From Pseudomonadota bacterium (lineage in GTDB: Bacteria; Pseudomonadota; Gammaproteobacteria; Burkholderiales; Thiobacillaceae), in assembly GCA_021791235.1 (NCBI GenBank), contig JAJYXA010000068.1:1-12972 (forward strand): a stretch of DNA of 12,972 bases, read 5' to 3'. The notes under the pieces are model-generated. The model saw only the letters and a program-made list of their open reading frames with translations. It ran no database searches and was not told the origin of the DNA. Shown here piece after piece: positions 1-6,264 of the stretch. The translations under genes were made by a program, and so were the position numbers. Numbering within the stretch: position 1 is the first letter of the stretch; each line of letters begins with the position of its first letter.

Positions 1-237
<237 letters not shown>

Positions 238-1005
238 TTAAAAAGCCTTGGAAATCCATACGGTGGTCGTATCTTTGCCAAGAAATTCACCATTGAGGTC
301 AGTCCACTTGGTGCGGTCGGCATCGGTGTCGGTGTACATCACGCCAACGGTCACGCCAGACGTGACGTTGCTGAGCTTGCCCATGTCGTAGGCCAGGCTG
401 ACTTTCCAGTCGTCGTAATCCTGGGCGCCGTTGTTCTCGAACTTGAACGTTCCCCAGTGCGCACCCGCGGTCAGGCCGGTTTCGCCGATCGGCACGCTCG
501 CGGAAATATCCAGATAGTCGGAACCGTCGGCATCGGCGAAGCCGAAGACTTCATCACTGACGTAGTAGGAATACTTGACCGTGAACCATTTCCAGCCGAG
601 CGCGCCATACACCTCGGTGGTATCCGCTTTGGTGACGCCCGGATTGTCTCCCGGATAGATGTACTGGATCGCGCCCACGTCGAAAGTCAGGCCGGTCTTG
701 CCGAGACCACCGCGGAAACCGCCGTAGACGTCGATCTCCATGTTGCCCTTGGTATACCCCTGGTAGTCTTCAAGCCAGCCCACGTTGGAAGCCCAGGTGC
801 CGAGGTAAAAGCCGCTGCTGTGCGTGTAGTCCAGGCCGCCCTGAATCGCGGGGTCGCCGCCGGTCTGGGAGATGCCGCGGAAAACGTAGTTGCTGTAAAG
901 CCCGACGTTGGCGCTCAGGCTGTGGGGGCTTTCCTCGGCAGCCATCGCAACGGTGGACACGCCCACCAGACCGGTCAGAACCAAAGCGTGTACGAGTTTA
1001 TTCAT
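238..1005 (-). CDS. TorF family putative outer-membrane porin
   Basis: The protein is 255 aa. It starts with a signal peptide (residues 1 to about 22, hydrophobic core ALVLTGLVGVSTVAMA, AMA-type cleavage site), then alternating aromatic/polar beta-strand sequence such as SANVGLYSNYVFRGISQTGG, and ends in ISKAF with a C-terminal phenylalanine, the signature of a beta-barrel assembled by Bam. These traits match the proteobacterial TorF (TIGR02001-type) putative porins often found beside glnK-amtB. The substrate is not known from sequence. The start is ATG at 1005, preceded by CGGAGAC; a longer reading frame to 1041 would begin around the predicted transcription start and adds an unlikely extension before the signal peptide. 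Transcription is probably from the sigma-54 promoter at 1051-1067, about 35 nt of leader, making this a nitrogen-controlled outer-membrane protein, possibly for uptake of a nitrogen compound (inference). Confidence 0.88.
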   Translation of the reverse strand: MNKLVHALVLTGLVGVSTVAMAAEESPHSLSANVGLYSNYVFRGISQTGGDPAIQGGLDYTHSSGFYLGTWASNVGWLEDYQGYTKGNMEIDVYGGFRGGLGKTGLTFDVGAIQYIYPGDNPGVTKADTTEVYGALGWKWFTVKYSYYVSDEVFGFADADGSDYLDISASVPIGETGLTAGAHWGTFKFENNGAQDYDDWKVSLAYDMGKLSNVTSGVTVGVMYTDTDADRTKWTDLNGEFLGKDTTTVWISKAF

Positions 1006-1050
1006 AAATGTCTCCGAAAGTGAAGGCGCGCAAAATCGCACTACACGCTC

Positions 1051-1067
1051 AGCACAAGCCGTGCCAG
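1051..1067 (-). promoter_or_regulatory. Sigma-54 (RpoN) promoter for porin-glnK
   Basis: Read on the minus strand the site is CTGGCACGGCTTGTGCT. It matches the RpoN consensus YTGGCACGRNNNTTGCW at every fixed base except one (G for T just before the -12 region), and the invariant GG and GC are exactly 10 nt apart. The expected start of transcription near 1041 leaves a leader of roughly 36 nt before the porin ATG at 1005. The position in front of a P-II operon agrees with the known RpoN/NtrC control of glnK-amtB in proteobacteria. Confidence 0.82.
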
Positions 1068-1127
1068 ATTATTTTTTATTTAAAAACATGTAGTTACATT
1101 TAACCCCCCGCAGAACCCGGCGTAGAC

Positions 1128-1144
1128 TGCACTTTCGTGGTGCA
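1128..1144. promoter_or_regulatory. NtrC-like enhancer site 1
   Basis: TGCACT-TTCGT-GGTGCA is an inverted repeat matching the NtrC consensus TGCACC-N5-GGTGCA at 11 of 12 arm positions. Its centre (1136) lies about 95 bp upstream of the predicted sigma-54 start site, a usual distance for a bacterial enhancer. A 35-bp AT-rich tract (1068-1102) lies between it and the promoter and could ease DNA looping, although no clean IHF consensus was found. Confidence 0.7.
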
Positions 1145-1158
1145 CCATGAAAACGTCA

Positions 1159-1175
1159 TGCACCCTCTTTGTGCT
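1159..1175. promoter_or_regulatory. NtrC-like enhancer site 2 (weaker)
   Basis: TGCACC-CTCTT-TGTGCT matches the NtrC consensus at 10 of 12 arm positions. Its centre is 31 bp, about three helical turns, from site 1, so two NtrC dimers could bind on the same face of the helix, as at known NtrC-dependent enhancers. The site also lies in the region that must hold the promoter of the divergent ubiK gene, so bound NtrC could affect ubiK (inference). Confidence 0.55.
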
Positions 1176-1227
1176 ACGCGCCGCAGCGTGGTGCTTGCTA
1201 CACTCGCCGCTTGAATTGGAGGTCGCC

Positions 1228-1530
1228 ATGAACCCGAATCCGAAATTCCCCAATCCCGCTTTCATCAACGATCTGGTCAACAAGCTGGGCGAGGTGCTGA
1301 AGCAGTCGCCGGCGAAGGACATCGAACAGAACCTCAAGGCCGGCGTGACCTCGATGCTCGGCAAGCTCGACATGGTGAGCCGCGAGGAATTCGACGTGCA
1401 GACCGAAGTGCTGGCGCGCACGCGCGAGAAGCTGGCGCAGCTGGAAGCGCGCCTGCTTCAACTGGAAAAATCGGGCGCGCATGAAGCGCGCCAGGCCGAA
1501 CTGGAAAAGCAGCAGCGCGAAGAAGACTAA
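1228..1530 (+). CDS. ubiK: Ubiquinone biosynthesis accessory factor UbiK
   Basis: A 100-aa protein of the UbiK/BMFP family (COG2960). UbiK supports aerobic ubiquinone biosynthesis by binding UbiJ and the Ubi enzyme complex, and its E. coli homologue is a trimeric coiled-coil protein. Here an amphipathic N-terminal half with a family-like SREEFDVQTEVLARTREKL segment is followed by a C-terminal coiled coil (about residues 53-98) rich in Glu, Gln, Leu and Arg. The start is set by a TTGGAGG ribosome-binding site six bases before the ATG; the in-frame ATG at 1147 would run through the NtrC-like sites and lacks such a site. The next gene begins immediately after its TAA, a pairing of ubiK and comM that I recall from other betaproteobacteria. 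Confidence 0.92.
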   Translation: MNPNPKFPNPAFINDLVNKLGEVLKQSPAKDIEQNLKAGVTSMLGKLDMVSREEFDVQTEVLARTREKLAQLEARLLQLEKSGAHEARQAELEKQQREED

Positions 1531-3021
1531 GTGGCCGTCGCCGTCGTCAAAAGCCGGGCGTTGAACGGCATGGACGCGCCCGAGGTGGTGGTCGAGGCGC
1601 ATCTGGCCAACGGCCTGCCGGCGTTTACGCTGGTGGGCCTGCCGGAAACCGAGGTGAAGGAAGCGCGCGACCGCGTGCGCGCGGCGATCCAGAACGCGCG
1701 CTACGAATTCCCGGCGCGGCGCATCACGGTCAACCTCGCCCCGGCCGATCTGCCCAAGGAATCCGGGCGCTTCGACCTTCCGATCGCGCTGGCGATCCTT
1801 GCCGCCTCCGGGCAGATCCCATCCGACAAGTTCAAACACGCCGAATTCGCCGGCGAACTGGCGCTGACCGGCGAACTGCGCCCGGTGCGCGGCGCGCTGG
1901 CGATGGCGCTGGCGACCCGCAGCGCCGGCCGGCTGCTGGTGCTGCCCGCAGCGTCGGCCAGCGAAGCGGCGCTCGCCAGTGGAGTCGATACGCTCGGGGC
2001 GACGAGCCTGCTGGAGGTGTGCGCGTGGCTTGCGGGCCAGGGCACGCTCCTCGAACCGGTGTCGGACCAGATCTGCGCCGCACCGGACTACCCCGACTTC
2101 GCCGACGTCAAGGGCCAGGCCGCCACCAAGCGCGCGCTCGAGGTGGCCGCGTCGGGCGGCCACTCGGTATTGATGGCAGGGCCGCCCGGCACCGGCAAGT
2201 CGATGCTCGCCGCGCGCTTTCCCGGCATCCTGCCGGCGATGGACGAGAACGAGGCGCTGGAAGCCGCGGCGGTGCAATCGCTCAACGGCGGCTTCCGCTT
2301 TGATCACTGGCGCCGCCGCCCCTTCCGCGCGCCGCATCACACCGCCTCCGCGGTGGCGCTGGTCGGCGGCGGCGGCAATCCGCGGCCGGGCGAAATCTCG
2401 CTGGCGCACCACGGCGTGCTGTTCCTCGACGAGCTGCCGGAGTTTTCGCGGCAGGTGCTGGAAGTGCTGCGCGAGCCGCTGGAGACCGGCCGCATCACGA
2501 TTTCGCGCGCGGCGCGGCAGGCCGACTTTCCTGCACGCTTTCAACTGGTGGCAGCGATGAACCCCTGCCCCTGCGGCTATCTCGGCCACCCCACCCAGGC
2601 GTGCCGCGACACGCCGGACCAGATCGCGCGCTACCGGGGGCGCATTTCCGGACCGCTGCTCGACCGCATCGACATCTAGATCAGCGTGCCGACGCTGACG
2701 CAGGACGAACTGATGCAGGCCGGCGTGGGCGAACCCAGCGCCGCCATCCGCGCTCGCGTGCAGGCAGCGCGCGAGCGCCAGATGGCGCGCCAGGGCAAAC
2801 CCAATGCCGCGCTCGGCACGCAGGAAATCGACCTGCACTGCGCGCTGGATGCGGCCAGCGAAACCCTGCTGAAGCAGGCGATTGTCCGCTTGAACCTGTC
2901 GGCGCGCGCCTACCACCGCGTGCTCAAGCTGGCGCGCAGCGTGGCCGATCTGGCCGGCAGCGACGCCATTACGTCCGCGCATCTGGCAGAGGCCATCCAA
3001 TACCGGCGGGGAGCCGCATGA
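1531..3021 (+). pseudogene. comM: ComM/YifB AAA+ helicase gene with in-frame amber stop
   Basis: Read through one stop codon this is a full-length (about 496-residue) YifB/ComM protein, a hexameric AAA+ helicase related to Mg-chelatase subunits; ComM promotes branch migration during natural transformation in Vibrio cholerae. The N-terminal ChlI-like domain covers residues 1 to about 165. The AAA+ core has Walker A GPPGTGKS (217-224), Walker B LFLDE (297-301) and the family motif MNPCPCG (343-349). Codon 383 (2677-2679) is TAG within LLDRIDI-stop-ISVP, at a position where homologues commonly carry His or Gln, so a single C-to-T change from CAG is the simplest cause. Reading frame and homology resume at once, including the sensor-2 motif LNLSAR (Arg459). 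The 382-aa product would lack sensor 2 and the C-terminal domain, so it is probably inactive unless the stop is suppressed. The GTG start abuts the ubiK stop with no gap and a weak ribosome-binding site, suggesting translational coupling. A sequencing or assembly error is the main alternative. Confidence 0.88.
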
Positions 3022-3172
3022 ATAAAGAACTCTCACCACAGAGACACAGAGACACAGAGAAACCCATTCGATTCGCTGCTTACTCTGGATTGGGTGGTCA
3101 CGTAGCGCATCGCACTCAACGTGTCTTTTCTCTGTGCCTCTGTGTCTCTGTGGTTCAAGCATTTTTTACAAA
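3022..3172. repeat. 151-bp repeat with 28-bp inverted arms (CACAGAGA type)
   Basis: The left arm (3035-3062) and right arm (3127-3154) are 28 bp each and complementary except for one base. The left arm holds three perfect tandem copies of CACAGAGA (3037-3060). The 64-nt middle has no obvious structure. Arms of this type recur in many unrelated bacterial genomes and give rise to spurious small proteins with strings such as HRDTEAQR or LCVSVV; that is recalled, not looked up. The element is flanked on both sides by ATGA (3018-3021 and 3173-3176), which could be a 4-bp target duplication. No transposase is encoded, so it would be a passive, MITE/REP-like element. A 52-codon frame (3018-3176) spans it exactly; its product is arm-derived and probably not a real protein. 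Confidence 0.8.
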
Positions 3173-4204
3173 ATGAGCGACCCATACGAATCCTGGCAGG
3201 AAGAAAAACGCTCGGCCTGGCTCTACCGGGTGGTGGCCGACTGCGAACGCGGCACGCCGCGCGCGGCACTGTTCGACGAACTGGCGCAGGCGGCCGACGA
3301 GCAGGCCGGGATCTGGCTACGAACCATCACACAAAACGGCGGCGAGGAACCGGCTGCATTCCGGCCCGACCTGCGCACCCGCATCGTCGCCCGCCTCACC
3401 CGCACCTTCAAGCCGCGCGCCATGCGCGGCGTGCTGGCGGCGATGAAGGTGCGCGGCATGGCGCTCTACACGCATGCCGCGCCGCACCCCGTGCCGCTCA
3501 AACGCGACGACATCGGTAAGCGCCACCGGAACGGCGCCGCCGGCAATGCCCTGCGCGCCGGCGTGTTCGGCGTCAACGACGGTCTGGTGTCGAATGCCGC
3601 GCTGATCTACGGCGTCGCCGGCGCGGCACCGGAGCCGTCGGTCATCGTGCTGACCGGCGTCGCCGGCCTGCTGGCGGGCGCATTCTCGATGGCGGCGGGC
3701 GAGTACGTGTCGGTGCGCTCGCAGCGCGAAATGTTCGAATTCCAGATCGGCCTCGAACGCGACGAACTGGAAACCTATCCGGACGAAGAAGCCGCCGAAC
3801 TGGCGCTGATCTACGCCGCCAAGGGCATGGAGGCTGCCGAGGCGCGGCGCGTGGCCGATACCCTGATGCAGGACCCGGAGCGCGCGCTCGACACCCTCGC
3901 GCGCGAGGAACTCGGGCTCAACCCGGACGAACTCGGATCGCCCTGGCTGGCGGCAAGCTCATCGTTTGCCGCATTCACCGCCGGCGCGGCGCTGCCGCTG
4001 CTGCCCTTCCTGTTCGGCCACGGCGAAACGCTCGCCGCCTCGATTGCGCTCACGGCGCTGGGCCTGTTCGCCGTCGGCGCCAGCATGAGCCTGTTCACCG
4101 GCCGCCATGCCCTCCTCTCCGGCTTGCGCATGCTCGGCATCGGCGGCGCGGCGGGACTGGCGACGTATTTCATCGGCGCCTGGCTGGGGGTGACGCTGGG
4201 CTGA
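3173..4204 (+). CDS. VIT1/CCC1 family transporter with ferritin-like N-terminus
   Basis: A 343-aa membrane protein. The C-terminal two thirds are a VIT1/CCC1 domain, a family that moves Fe2+ or Mn2+ out of the cytoplasm, with the signatures FGVNDGLVSN (132-141) and SMAAGEYVS (172-180), an acidic loop between transmembrane helices 2 and 3 (about 185-250) that binds metal in relatives, and three further membrane segments to the C-terminus. Residues 1 to about 105 look like the rubrerythrin/ferritin-like domain of MbfA-type proteins but seem degenerate: where relatives have a Glu-x-x-His pair, this protein reads AADEQAGIW. The start is ATG at 3173, right after the repeat; it has no Shine-Dalgarno sequence, only a T/A-rich stretch. 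A longer frame from 3134 would begin inside the repeat and is rejected. It lies downstream of comM, possibly in one transcription unit before the repeat arrived. Metal specificity cannot be decided. Confidence 0.87.
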   Translation: MSDPYESWQEEKRSAWLYRVVADCERGTPRAALFDELAQAADEQAGIWLRTITQNGGEEPAAFRPDLRTRIVARLTRTFKPRAMRGVLAAMKVRGMALYTHAAPHPVPLKRDDIGKRHRNGAAGNALRAGVFGVNDGLVSNAALIYGVAGAAPEPSVIVLTGVAGLLAGAFSMAAGEYVSVRSQREMFEFQIGLERDELETYPDEEAAELALIYAAKGMEAAEARRVADTLMQDPERALDTLAREELGLNPDELGSPWLAASSSFAAFTAGAALPLLPFLFGHGETLAASIALTALGLFAVGASMSLFTGRHALLSGLRMLGIGGAAGLATYFIGAWLGVTLG

Positions 4205-4281
4205 GACGCGGTTTCATGGAAGCAGATAGCCACACATCCCGCCACACTTCAGTTCTCCCCAAGTTAAGCGGCTTGAACAAA

Positions 4282-4297
4282 GCCCGCGCAGGCGGGC
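4282..4297 (+). terminator. Possible terminator after the VIT1-type gene
   Basis: GCCCGC (4282-4287) and GCGGGC (4292-4297) form a 6-bp GC stem with a GCAG loop, preceded by AAA and followed by CATTTGT. The T tract is poor, so termination would be inefficient if intrinsic. It is in the 184-nt gap between the transporter gene and yqjD, where a transcript end is expected. Nothing else was recognised in the gap apart from an unassigned promoter for yqjD. Confidence 0.45.
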
Positions 4298-4388
4298 CAT
4301 TTGTAATGGCGTCAGCAGTGACTAAGGTTAAGTGTGTCTGGGGCGTCATTCGAGTGAGCAGTTCTTTAATAACGAGAGGAAAAAATCC

Positions 4389-4724
4389 ATGAGCACTAAA
4401 AATCTACCGGTTGAAACCGATCCGGCCGAGGTGACGAAAGAACAGCTGATCCACGATTTCAAGGTGGTGGTTGCCGATGCGGAAGCCCTGCTGAAGGCCA
4501 CGGCCGGCCAGGGCGGCGAGGCGATGTCGGCAATGCGCGCCAAGGTGGAAGCGTCTCTCGCGGCGGCAAAAGCAAAAATGACCGACGCCGAAGTGGCCTT
4601 GGTCGCCAGGACCAAGGCCGCCGCCAAGGCAACGGACGAGTATGTCCACGGACATCCGTGGCAGGCCATCGGCATCGCTGCAAGTGTCGGCGTGGTGATC
4701 GGTCTGCTCATCGGGCGGCGCTGA
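4389..4724 (+). CDS. yqjD: DUF883 (YqjD/ElaB) inner-membrane protein
   Basis: A 111-aa protein of the ElaB/YqjD/YgaM family. A soluble, alanine- and lysine-rich helical region (about residues 18-85) is followed by one C-terminal transmembrane helix ending in GLLIGRR, after a family-like HPWQAIGIA motif. In E. coli, YqjD is a stationary-phase protein tail-anchored in the inner membrane that associates with ribosomes; ElaB is linked to stress tolerance. The ATG at 4389 follows a GAGAGGA ribosome-binding site (4374-4380) with suitable spacing; in-frame extension to 4332 has no such site. It is the first gene of a three-gene unit with yqjE and yqjK homologues, the same order as in E. coli. A stationary-phase or osmotic promoter is likely but none was clearly recognised. 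Confidence 0.9.
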   Translation: MSTKNLPVETDPAEVTKEQLIHDFKVVVADAEALLKATAGQGGEAMSAMRAKVEASLAAAKAKMTDAEVALVARTKAAAKATDEYVHGHPWQAIGIAASVGVVIGLLIGRR

Positions 4725-4732
4725 ACCAGGCG

Positions 4733-5125
4733 ATGGCAGAGGAATCTCACGCTGCGGCAGGGGGATTGTTCGAATCCCTGAAAACGCTGTCAGCCAGCCT
4801 GATCGGCATTGTTCATACCCGTCTCGAGTTGTTGTCCACGGACATTGCCGAAGAGCGTGAACACCTGATCGCATTCCTGCTGCTGGCGCTGCTTGCACTG
4901 TTTTGCCTGGGCGTGGGCGTGCTGCTGCTGGCATTGATGATTGTGGTCGCCTTCTGGGAGTCGCACCGGCTCCTGGCGCTGGGCGGGTTGACCGGACTTT
5001 TTCTGATCGCCGGCGCCGGGATGGCGTGGCTCGCCCTGCACAAGGCCCGAACCCGGCCGCGGCTGTTCGCAGCGAGCCTGGCTGAATTGTCCAGAGACCG
5101 GCAGCACCTCACCTCCGGATCATGA
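4733..5125 (+). CDS. yqjE: Phage-holin-like membrane protein, YqjE family
   Basis: A 130-aa protein. A short amphipathic N-terminal region (residues 12-42, including LFESLKTLSASL and HTRLELLSTDIAEERE) is followed by two strongly hydrophobic helices (about 45-74 and 79-103) and a basic C-terminal tail. This is the layout of the YqjE/holin-superfamily proteins found after DUF883 genes in proteobacteria. Despite the family name there is no nearby phage gene, so a lytic role is not supported; a membrane-associated partner of YqjD is more likely. The start is 8 nt after the yqjD stop, and the stop overlaps the next start by four bases (ATGA), so the genes are probably translationally coupled. Confidence 0.85.
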   Translation: MAEESHAAAGGLFESLKTLSASLIGIVHTRLELLSTDIAEEREHLIAFLLLALLALFCLGVGVLLLALMIVVAFWESHRLLALGGLTGLFLIAGAGMAWLALHKARTRPRLFAASLAELSRDRQHLTSGS

Positions 5126-5400
5126 ACAAAAAATTGGCCCGGCTGGCCGAACGTCGCCGCCTGCTGGTGGCGCAGGCCGCGGCCCAGCGAACCGCGCTGG
5201 CGCATACCATGGAACCCTGGCGTGCGCGCCTGGCCCTGGCCGACCGGGGGATCGCGGCGCTTCGCTACGTCAGAAGCCACCCCGCCCTGATGGTGGGTGC
5301 CGCGCTCCTGCTTGCGGCATTGCGTCCGCGGCGCGTCGGCACATGGCTGCAGCGCGGCTGGGTGATGTGGCAGATCGGGCGCAGTCTGCGCAGACGTTGA
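5122..5400 (+). CDS. yqjK: YqjK-like small basic protein
   Basis: A 92-aa, strongly basic protein that begins with an Arg/Ala-rich helix (KKLARLAERRRLLVAQAAAQ), contains one hydrophobic segment (about residues 55-69, ALMVGAALLLAAL) and ends in RSLRRR. Size, composition and position as the third gene after DUF883 and YqjE homologues match the YqjK family, whose molecular role is unknown. Its ATG overlaps the yqjE stop as ATGA. The gene converges with the hemolysin III-type gene on the other strand with only 17 nt between the stop codons and no clear terminator hairpin there. Confidence 0.75.
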   Translation: MNKKLARLAERRRLLVAQAAAQRTALAHTMEPWRARLALADRGIAALRYVRSHPALMVGAALLLAALRPRRVGTWLQRGWVMWQIGRSLRRR

Positions 5401-5417
5401 GTACCCGCGGAGCCTTC

Positions 5418-6089
5418 TCAGGCCGCATACCAGAGCACGGCGAAGTAATGGCAGGCGGTCCCCGCCATGACGAACAGATGCCAGATGAAATGGCCGTACC
5501 GCACGCGCGAATCGAATGTATAGAAAATCACCCCCAGCGTGTACGCCAGGCCGCCGGCGACCAGCCATAGCAGCCCGGATGCGGGCACGCGGGCGGACAA
5601 GGGTTGGGCCGCGACCACAATGAGCCAGCCCATGAGCAGATACAGGCCGGTGGAAAGGACGGGATGGGCCATCCGGTTCAATGCCTTCAGCACCACCCCG
5701 GCCGCGGCAAGACCCCATACCAGACCGAGCATCGTCCAGCCCCATGCACCATGCAGCACACCCAGGGTGAACGGGGTGTACGTCCCCGCGATGAGAAGAA
5801 AGATCGCGGAGTGCTCGATGACCCGAAACACCCCCTTGGCGCGGCCGGCCGGCAGCGCGTGATACAGGGTGGAAGCAAGATACAGCAGCACCATGGTCGC
5901 GGCGAAGACGCTCGCGCCGACAATGAATGCCGCATCGCCCTGCCGCAGCGCGTGCAGGATCAGGAACGGGGTTGCCACGACTGCCGCGATCAGCCCGAAT
6001 CCGTGACTGAGGCTGTTCGCGATTTCTTCCCCGCGCGACTGCGCGCGTTTGCCTGCCGCAAGCGGCAGGCTCACGACAGGTGCTCCCAC
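5418..6089 (-). CDS. trhA: Hemolysin III family (TrhA/YqfA, PAQR) membrane protein
   Basis: A 223-aa seven-helix membrane protein of the hemolysin III/PAQR superfamily. Putative Zn-binding residues typical of the family are present: Ser73 and His77 in STLYH, and His200 and His204 in YGHFIWH, with a later His214. In E. coli the homologue TrhA is linked to membrane energetics and homeostasis, and Bacillus subtilis YplQ is similar; real haemolytic activity is documented for only a few members. The N-terminal anchor RGEEIANSLSHG is typical. The start is assigned to GTG at 6089 because no ATG lies in frame nearby; no ribosome-binding site is evident there. A 26-codon frame (ATG at 6151, stop at 6071) with a GGTGAGGA site overlaps this start and may feed ribosomes to it. 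The gene probably follows the rhodanese gene on the minus strand. Confidence 0.87.
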   Translation of the reverse strand: MGAPVVSLPLAAGKRAQSRGEEIANSLSHGFGLIAAVVATPFLILHALRQGDAAFIVGASVFAATMVLLYLASTLYHALPAGRAKGVFRVIEHSAIFLLIAGTYTPFTLGVLHGAWGWTMLGLVWGLAAAGVVLKALNRMAHPVLSTGLYLLMGWLIVVAAQPLSARVPASGLLWLVAGGLAYTLGVIFYTFDSRVRYGHFIWHLFVMAGTACHYFAVLWYAA

Positions 6090-6210
6090 GGCCCAGGGTT
6101 CGGGCCCTGCAGGATCGTGCCGGTCAACCGCACCGGGGACATGTCTCGCATGAACGCTTCCTCACCTGTTAAGGCTTGGTCGGCTGAATCCGGCCGATCT
6201 CAGGGGTTTT

Positions 6211-6258
6211 CTTCGCGGCCCTTCGCGTGTTTTATGCCCTTCGGGTATTCGCGGATAA
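6211..6258. repeat. Degenerate CTTCGCG repeat fragment
   Basis: CTTCGCG occurs at 6211-6217 and 6221-6227, ten bases apart, followed by looser copies (CCTTCGGG, ATTCGCG) up to about 6258. Strings of this kind (on the other strand CGCGAAGG-CGCGAAG) are familiar as dispersed elements in environmental bacterial genomes, similar in style to the CACAGAGA element at 3022-3172. It lies in the 175-nt gap between the hemolysin III-type and rhodanese genes, where nothing else was recognised. Identity with a named repeat family is inferred. Confidence 0.35.
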
Positions 6259-6264
6259 ACAAAC

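Noticed and set aside
1147..1227. Longer N-terminus for UbiK from the ATG at 1147
   Set aside because: It lies over the NtrC-like sites, has no ribosome-binding site and adds residues not expected in the family.
2686..3021. Separate 111-codon gene after the comM amber stop
   Set aside because: It is the comM C-terminal domain in the same frame with no ribosome-binding site; treated as part of the broken gene.
1198..3162. 654-codon open frame on the minus strand opposite ubiK and comM
   Set aside because: Arg/Gln/His/Ala-rich sequence with no recognisable family, fully antisense to two recognised genes; a product of high GC content.
3134..3172. Longer N-terminus for the VIT1-type protein
   Set aside because: The extra residues are translated repeat arm.
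4733..5125. Prophage remnant suggested by the holin-like protein
   Set aside because: The gene is part of the conserved yqjD-yqjE-yqjK cluster and no other phage gene is present.
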